NCBI GenBank assembly: GCA_021604265.1
Contig: BQIY01000003.1
Location: 1-19,407 of the forward strand
Length of the DNA: 19,407 bases
DNA from: Nitrospirales bacterium
GTDB taxonomy: Bacteria > Nitrospirota > Nitrospiria > Nitrospirales > UBA8639
Reading direction: 5' to 3'
The position numbers were made by a program, and so were the translations under genes. The notes beneath the pieces are model-generated. The model saw only the letters and a list, made by a program, of their open reading frames with translations, was not told the origin of the DNA and searched no databases. This document shows positions 14,451-19,407 of the stretch, piece by piece; positions within the stretch are counted from its first letter, which is position 1; each line of letters opens with the position of its first letter.

Positions 14451-15858
14451 AGACAGTATATTCGCTGTCACGGTTGAACATAAAAGCGCTGTTAGGCTTG
14501 CCTGTTTGAATAAACACGCAAGGCGTCTGGGGCTTGCTGAAGGGATGACTCTTGCAACAGCAAGAGCAGCCGTACCAAACCTTATTACCGTTCCTGAAGA
14601 GCCAATGCGCGATACGGCGTTTTTAAAAACACTGCAGCGGTGGGTCATAAAGTTTACGCCATGGAGTACATGTGAAGGCAAAGACAGTCTTCTATTAAAC
14701 ATCACAGGGTGTGCTCATTTGTTTGGTGGCGAAGCGGCAATGGCAGAATTGATCGCCCTTGAACTTGCTGACATGCAAATTGAATCTCGAATTGGCATTG
14801 CGGATACAAAAGGGGCCGCCAGAGCAGCAGCACACTTTGGGCCTGAGAGGCATACGATTATTGCTTCAGGGAATATTCGAGAAGAACTCGTCCAGTTTCC
14901 TATTGAGGCCCTTTTTACAGATGAGAAGACTGTTTTTGAACTGAAACGCTTAGGGATTAAGCGGGTTGGCAATCTCTACCCATTAAAGTCCTCCGACCTT
15001 GCAAGACGGTTTGGGTTTGGACTTTTACGCTCTTATGAAAAACTATTGGGGAGTGCTGCTGACCCAGTAACGCCAGCAAAGGCTCAACCAACATTTTCAG
15101 CCCGTATATCATTTCCTGATCCTATAGCTCTGACCGATGATGTGAGAGAAGGGTTGGTGCGACTTACTCGCCAAGTTTGCAAACGTCTTAATGAACATGC
15201 CTTTGGTCTTAGGTCTGTACGTTTCAGCATTTACCGGGCTGATAAAAAAGAAATTCATCTTGATATTGGGCTTGCAAGGCCAACGCAGGATCAGGGTCAA
15301 ATTCTCCGACAATTTGAATTAAAGCTGGATACTATCGATGCTGGCTGTGGTATCGATATGATGCGATTAGCCGCCTTAAAAGCGGAACCCTTTAAACCGG
15401 TGCAGAGAAGGTTTGCTGATGCTGAAAAGCAAAGTGAACGTGATGAGCTGATCGCAACACTTGGTAACAAGCTGGGCTTTGATCGGGTTTTAAAATGGCG
15501 ACCAGTTGAAAGTCATTTGCCGCTACGGTCTTTTCGTTTTGTTGAGGCCGTGGACAAATTGGAAAAAGGACAATGGCTTTCAAACTCGTTTCGCCCTCTC
15601 ATAACCTATCAAAGAGAACGGGTTTCGGTGATCACACCCGGACGTCCTCCAAAAAGCTTTCAATGGCGTCGCCAGACTTACACCACAGCGCGATATAAGG
15701 GACCGGAGCGAATAGGCCATGAGTGGTGGAAAGGCCCTGAGAGCGGCTCTCTTCGAGACTATTGGCGTGTGGAAAGTAAAGAAGGTCCAAGATTGTGGTT
15801 ATCAACCAAGCCAAATGAAAAACCGCTGGTATGGGAAGTGGCGGGCGTCTTCCCATGA
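14368..15858 (+). CDS. imuB: ImuB, non-catalytic Y-family polymerase-like protein
   Basis: This 496-residue protein is the hub that bridges the beta clamp, ImuA and DnaE2. It opens with RILCIWMPSLPVNRF (6-20), where true Y-family polymerases have the metal-binding Asp, and has LLLNITGCAHLFGGE (108-122) in place of the SIDE motif, so catalytic acidic residues are missing as usual in ImuB. The fingers-like stretch LNKHARRLGLAEGMTLATAR (47-66), a helix-hairpin-helix-like IKRVGNLYPL (197-206) and a little-finger region (about 240-340) follow. Position 111 is Asn where most homologues have Asp. ATG 14368 has GGGAG 12 nt upstream inside imuA. The stop TGA overlaps the dnaE2 ATG, giving strict coupling. 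I could not place the clamp motif confidently. Confidence 0.93.
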   Translation: MSLGKRILCIWMPSLPVNRFGRAGLPVEDSIFAVTVEHKSAVRLACLNKHARRLGLAEGMTLATARAAVPNLITVPEEPMRDTAFLKTLQRWVIKFTPWSTCEGKDSLLLNITGCAHLFGGEAAMAELIALELADMQIESRIGIADTKGAARAAAHFGPERHTIIASGNIREELVQFPIEALFTDEKTVFELKRLGIKRVGNLYPLKSSDLARRFGFGLLRSYEKLLGSAADPVTPAKAQPTFSARISFPDPIALTDDVREGLVRLTRQVCKRLNEHAFGLRSVRFSIYRADKKEIHLDIGLARPTQDQGQILRQFELKLDTIDAGCGIDMMRLAALKAEPFKPVQRRFADAEKQSERDELIATLGNKLGFDRVLKWRPVESHLPLRSFRFVEAVDKLEKGQWLSNSFRPLITYQRERVSVITPGRPPKSFQWRRQTYTTARYKGPERIGHEWWKGPESGSLRDYWRVESKEGPRLWLSTKPNEKPLVWEVAGVFP

Positions 15859-18800
15859 GCTATGCAGAACTCAACGTTACGTCGAATTTCACCTTCCTCA
15901 CCGGAGCCTCTCACCCTGAAGAGCTAGTTGAGCAGGCAAAGGAAATTGGCCTCGACGCTATATCGATCACTGACACCAATAGTTTTGCCGGGATAGTTCG
16001 TGCTCATGCGGCGGCCATGGATGCCGGGATGCGGTACATCGTTGGCGTCAAGTTAAAGCTTACTGACGGGCAAGAGTTTCTTGCTTATCCGAAAGACCGG
16101 CAAGCTTATGGGCGGTTATGTCGGCTCCTGTCCAAAGGAAAATTACGAACGGTCAAAGGATCATGTGATCTCACAATTGAAGATATTTTGGATTGGGGAT
16201 TAGGGTCTTTTCTAATTACGCTTAATGTAGCGCCCAATAATATTGTACGGCTCTCAGAATTATTCGAAAATAATGTGTTTTGCGGTTTAAACCCTCACTA
16301 TGATGGCAGAGATAATCAGCGGTTTAAAAAACAAGCAGAGATTGCTCAACGGTTAAACGTTCCGCTGATCGCTACAGGCAATGTTCTTTTACATAAAGCC
16401 GCCAGACGCCCCTTAGCAGATATCCTCACTTGCATCCGTGAACGTTGCACCATTGATAATATTGGTAAGCGTGCTCTTCTAAATGCTGAGAGGCGATTAA
16501 AAAGTCCCTTTGAAATCCATAAAATTTATAAAGCCTATCCAGAAGCCGTTACCAACACGGGCTTGATCGTCAATCAATGTCTCTTTTCTTTGTCTGAGTT
16601 AAAATATGAATACCCAGAAGAAATATCTGACGGAAAACCGCCTCTACAAAGGCTGCGAGAACTGACCGATGATGGCTTGAGAGACCGCTATCCAGATGGC
16701 GTGCCGCTCAAAGTCCAAGCTATGGTGAGCCGGGAGCTGCATCTCATCGAGAAGCTTGATTATGCGCGATACTTTTTGACCGTTCATGATGTTGTTAAGT
16801 TTGCTCGCGAAAAGGACATCCTCTGTCAGGGACGTGGATCAGCTGCAAACTCGGTTATTTGCTACGCTCTTGGCATTACCTCTATAGGACCAGATATCAT
16901 AACCATGGTCTTTGAACGCTTTGTCTCTGAAGCGCGTGATGAACCGCCAGACATAGATGTAGATTTCGAACATGAGCGGCGTGAAGAGGTTATCCAGCAC
17001 ATCTACAACAAATATGGTCGTCATCGCGCAGGCATTTGCGCCACGGTTGCTCATTTTAGAACCAAAGCAGCAATCCGTGAAGTTGGAAGAGCGATGGGGT
17101 TATCTGATGACGCCCTTACAGCACTGTCATCACAAGTTTGGGGGTGGTCTGACGGTTCTCTCAAAGAAGAACGTATTGCATCTGCTGGTTTGAGCCTGAG
17201 CGATTATCGTATTCAACAAACCTTATCGCTCATAGGGGAACTTATCGGCTTTCCTAGGCACCTATCACAACATGTTGGCGGCTTTGTCATCACCAAAGGG
17301 CGTTTGGATGAGCTCGTGCCTGTTGAGAACGCTGCGATGGATGATCGTACTGTCATTGAATGGGATAAGGACGACATTGACGTTCTGGGCATGCTCAAGA
17401 TTGATGTTTTGTCTTTGGGCATGCTCACCTGCATCCGAAAAGCCTTTGACCTGATCAAAGAATGGAAAGGCACGAGATATTCTTTAGCGACGCTGCCGCA
17501 AGAAGACCCGGCGATTTATGAGCAACTAAGCCAAGGCGATACAGTTGGTCTGTTCCAAGTGGAAAGCAGGGCGCAAATGTCTTTCCTCCCACGTATGCGG
17601 CCAAAATGCTTTTATGACCTTGTCATTGAAGTGGCGATTATCCGTCCGGGGCCCATCCAAGGCGATATGGTTCATCCCTATCTCAGAAGGCGTCGCGGTG
17701 AAGAAGATATCATCTATCCCTCTAAGGAGCTTGAAGAGGTTTTAAAACGCACTCTAGGCGTTCCGCTGTTTCAAGAACAGGCGATGCAGATAGCGATGGT
17801 TGCCGCAGGCTTTGACCCTAGTGAAGCCGATGGCTTACGCCGGGCATTAGGGGCCTTCCGGCGTGTTGGCAGTGTATCAGACTTCAAAGAGCGGTTTATC
17901 TCTGGGTGTATAGAACGTGGCTATGATGAGGATTTTTCCGAGAGATGTTTCAAGCAGCTTGAAGGGTTTTCCGGTTATGGATTTCCAGAAAGCCATGCAG
18001 CATCTTTTGCGTTACTAGTTTATGCTTCTGCTTGGCTGCGTCGCCATCATCCTGAAGTCTATTGCTGCGCGATCTTAAACTCTCAGCCAATGGGCTTTTA
18101 CGCCCCCGCACAGCTTGTTGGTGACGCAAAACGGCATGGGGTTGAAGTAAGACCCGTAGATATAAACGCCAGCACATGGGATTGTTGTCTCGAACCTGAT
18201 GGGAAAGGCAACCTTGCCGTCAGGTTGGGCTTTAGAATGATCAAAGGGTTTAAAGAAGATGATGCACAATGGTTAGCAGCGGCAAGAGGGAATGGATATC
18301 AAGATATAGCCTCCATTCATCGTCGTGCAGGCCTTAGAAAACCCTCACTGGAAAAACTTGCCATGGCGGACGCTTTTGCGTCACTAGGCATTAATCGCCG
18401 AGAAGCCCTTTGGCATGCAAAAGCAGTGGATGATGGAGAGCCAATGCCGCTCTTAGATAATATTCTTCTAGATCAACCATTGGATAAGGCTGCCTTGCCA
18501 GCGCTTACACATACGGAAGATGTGTTTGAAGACTTCATTAGCACCAGATTGTCATTGAAGGATCATCCAGTTGGCATTGTGCGTGAGCATGCCGGGAAGA
18601 GTATTATTCAACACTCCAATTTACGCGATGTCCCAGAAAATAGCAGGGTCACTATTCTCGGAGCCGTCATTACGCGTCAGCGGCCTGCAACAGCAAGCGG
18701 TGTGGTTTTTATTACTCTAGAAGATGAAACAGGATCAGCGAATGTTATCGTTTGGAACACAACATTTACAAAATTCAGAACCGAAGTAATGCAAGGCCGC

Positions 18801-19064
18801 CTCCTTAAAGTCACTGGTAAAGTGCAACGCGAAGGCCGGGTTATCCATGTGATATCAGAACGAATAGAAGATTATTCTTATCTCTTTGACCAGCTTGGGG
18901 AGGGCGATACCATCGATATGACGTGGTCATCGGCTGATGAGGTCAAAAAACAAACCCCTGACAATCGACAAACATCACGGTTTAAGAAAAAAGCAACTCC
19001 ATCACCAGCGATGCATCCAAGGCAGCAGGCGAAGCGGTTATTCGTGAGTCGAGATTTTCATTGA
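15855..19064 (+). CDS. dnaE2: Error-prone DNA polymerase III alpha subunit (ImuC/DnaE2)
   Basis: The 1069-residue C-family polymerase carries out the synthesis step of the mutasome. The PHP domain at the N-terminus (4-60) reads NVTSNFTFLTGASHPEEL and TDTNSFAG, lacking the histidines needed for proofreading, typical of DnaE2. The palm has GRGSAANS (326-333), PDIDVDF (Asp368, Asp370) and KIDVL (Asp517), the three catalytic aspartates. HVGGFVITKGR (473-483) and the fingers region follow, then helix-hairpin-helix, and a C-terminal OB fold (about 930-1003). The chain ends with the family's SRDFH. ATG 15855 overlaps the imuB stop as ATGA; an earlier ATG at 15831 adds eight residues read from imuB and is unlikely. 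It is full length. Confidence 0.97.
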   Translation: MSYAELNVTSNFTFLTGASHPEELVEQAKEIGLDAISITDTNSFAGIVRAHAAAMDAGMRYIVGVKLKLTDGQEFLAYPKDRQAYGRLCRLLSKGKLRTVKGSCDLTIEDILDWGLGSFLITLNVAPNNIVRLSELFENNVFCGLNPHYDGRDNQRFKKQAEIAQRLNVPLIATGNVLLHKAARRPLADILTCIRERCTIDNIGKRALLNAERRLKSPFEIHKIYKAYPEAVTNTGLIVNQCLFSLSELKYEYPEEISDGKPPLQRLRELTDDGLRDRYPDGVPLKVQAMVSRELHLIEKLDYARYFLTVHDVVKFAREKDILCQGRGSAANSVICYALGITSIGPDIITMVFERFVSEARDEPPDIDVDFEHERREEVIQHIYNKYGRHRAGICATVAHFRTKAAIREVGRAMGLSDDALTALSSQVWGWSDGSLKEERIASAGLSLSDYRIQQTLSLIGELIGFPRHLSQHVGGFVITKGRLDELVPVENAAMDDRTVIEWDKDDIDVLGMLKIDVLSLGMLTCIRKAFDLIKEWKGTRYSLATLPQEDPAIYEQLSQGDTVGLFQVESRAQMSFLPRMRPKCFYDLVIEVAIIRPGPIQGDMVHPYLRRRRGEEDIIYPSKELEEVLKRTLGVPLFQEQAMQIAMVAAGFDPSEADGLRRALGAFRRVGSVSDFKERFISGCIERGYDEDFSERCFKQLEGFSGYGFPESHAASFALLVYASAWLRRHHPEVYCCAILNSQPMGFYAPAQLVGDAKRHGVEVRPVDINASTWDCCLEPDGKGNLAVRLGFRMIKGFKEDDAQWLAAARGNGYQDIASIHRRAGLRKPSLEKLAMADAFASLGINRREALWHAKAVDDGEPMPLLDNILLDQPLDKAALPALTHTEDVFEDFISTRLSLKDHPVGIVREHAGKSIIQHSNLRDVPENSRVTILGAVITRQRPATASGVVFITLEDETGSANVIVWNTTFTKFRTEVMQGRLLKVTGKVQREGRVIHVISERIEDYSYLFDQLGEGDTIDMTWSSADEVKKQTPDNRQTSRFKKKATPSPAMHPRQQAKRLFVSRDFH

Positions 19065-19117
19065 ACCCTTACGCGGGTAGATCAGGTTGTCGGCTGCGCG
19101 TTATGCTTTAATGATCG

Positions 19118-19407
19118 CTATTGACAAAACCTCTGAGCAACTTCAGCCAGTGTGCTTCGAATGAGTAATCTATTCGCGGGTTGATTAAATGATTGGGCCG
19201 CCAAGTGGTAAGTTTTGTAAAGCGGCAATTTTGAGATTTTTTGGATTTTCGGGATAGCCCGTTGACCATTTTTACCCAAGAAAATTATAGCCTCAAGTTT
19301 CGGTAACAACTGTAACAGACGTTTCAAATATGGAATCGCCTTTTGCACCTCTGAGCCGGTGGGATTCTTGTTTTGCGATACTGTGCTAATGTTCCAAGGT
19401 CCGACGT
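19118..19407 (-). CDS. Uracil-DNA glycosylase family protein, 3' part only (5' end off the right edge)
   Basis: The minus-strand frame is open to the window edge and ends at the stop at 19118, giving the last 95 residues. VGPWNIST near the visible start, then PYLKRLLQLLPKLEAIIFLGKNGQRA and a later TYHLAAQSFNQPANR match the order in the uracil-DNA glycosylase superfamily: a PWN segment, a helix-strand with LLP.L..i..lG, and an H-x-x-x-Q-x-F-N loop where the catalytic His-containing motif stands, followed by a last helix (LIRSTLAEVAQRF). The enzyme would excise uracil from DNA and leave abasic sites. The N-terminal catalytic part is outside the window, so activity cannot be judged. It converges on dnaE2, with 53 bp between the stops. 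A GTG at 19348 is internal, not a start. Confidence 0.7.
   Translation of the reverse strand, partial: VGPWNISTVSQNKNPTGSEVQKAIPYLKRLLQLLPKLEAIIFLGKNGQRAIPKIQKISKLPLYKTYHLAAQSFNQPANRLLIRSTLAEVAQRFCQ

Noticed and set aside
19065..19078. ACCC-GGGT dyad after dnaE2 as a terminator
   Set aside because: Only four base pairs and no T run, so it is too weak to call.

Overview
The window looks like chromosome from an alphaproteobacterium of moderate GC. This rests on the linked imuA-imuB-dnaE2 mutagenesis cassette and on the HutF/HutG branch of histidine degradation; the species cannot be read from the sequence. No rRNA, complete tRNA, CRISPR array or transposase gene was seen.

Layout. (1) 1-1996: divergent hut genes. 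A 3'-truncated N-formylglutamate amidohydrolase (hutG, minus strand, running off the left edge) faces formimidoylglutamate deiminase (hutF). Together they convert formimidoylglutamate through N-formylglutamate to glutamate. (2) About 2090-5710: a small mobile-element core. It has a P4-type tyrosine integrase, a translationally coupled unknown protein, an AlpA-like regulator/excisionase, a strong terminator, a candidate HUH/Rep-type protein missed by simple homology, and then 765 bp without a convincing gene but rich in inverted repeats and carrying a degenerate 35-nt direct repeat. An 11-nt match to a tRNA-Ser 3' end lies just left of the integrase. (3) 6067-11453: accessory genes of unclear role. 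These are a TM2/DUF4352-type membrane protein divergent from an XRE regulator across an 8-bp inverted repeat, a secreted or lipoprotein-like protein, a six-helix membrane protein and a secreted WG-repeat protein. (4) 11546-19407: a DNA-damage-tolerance neighbourhood. On the minus strand are an SRAP/HMCES-type abasic-site protein, two small three-helix membrane proteins, a ribbon-helix-helix protein and a tiny two-helix membrane protein. On the plus strand is imuA-imuB-dnaE2 with tight gene overlaps. The 3' part of a uracil-DNA-glycosylase-family gene converges from the right edge.

How the genes may work together. ImuA, ImuB and DnaE2 form the alternative translesion synthesis machine. SRAP proteins crosslink to abasic sites in single-stranded DNA, and a uracil-DNA glycosylase makes abasic sites, so the right half reads as a lesion-processing cluster. 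No GTTC-N7-GTTC LexA box of the alphaproteobacterial type was found in front of imuA or the SRAP gene. Instead a perfect 15-nt palindrome spans the putative imuA start codon. Region 2 may be a satellite-like integrative element with its own replication protein and origin; that is inference and depends on the Rep call.
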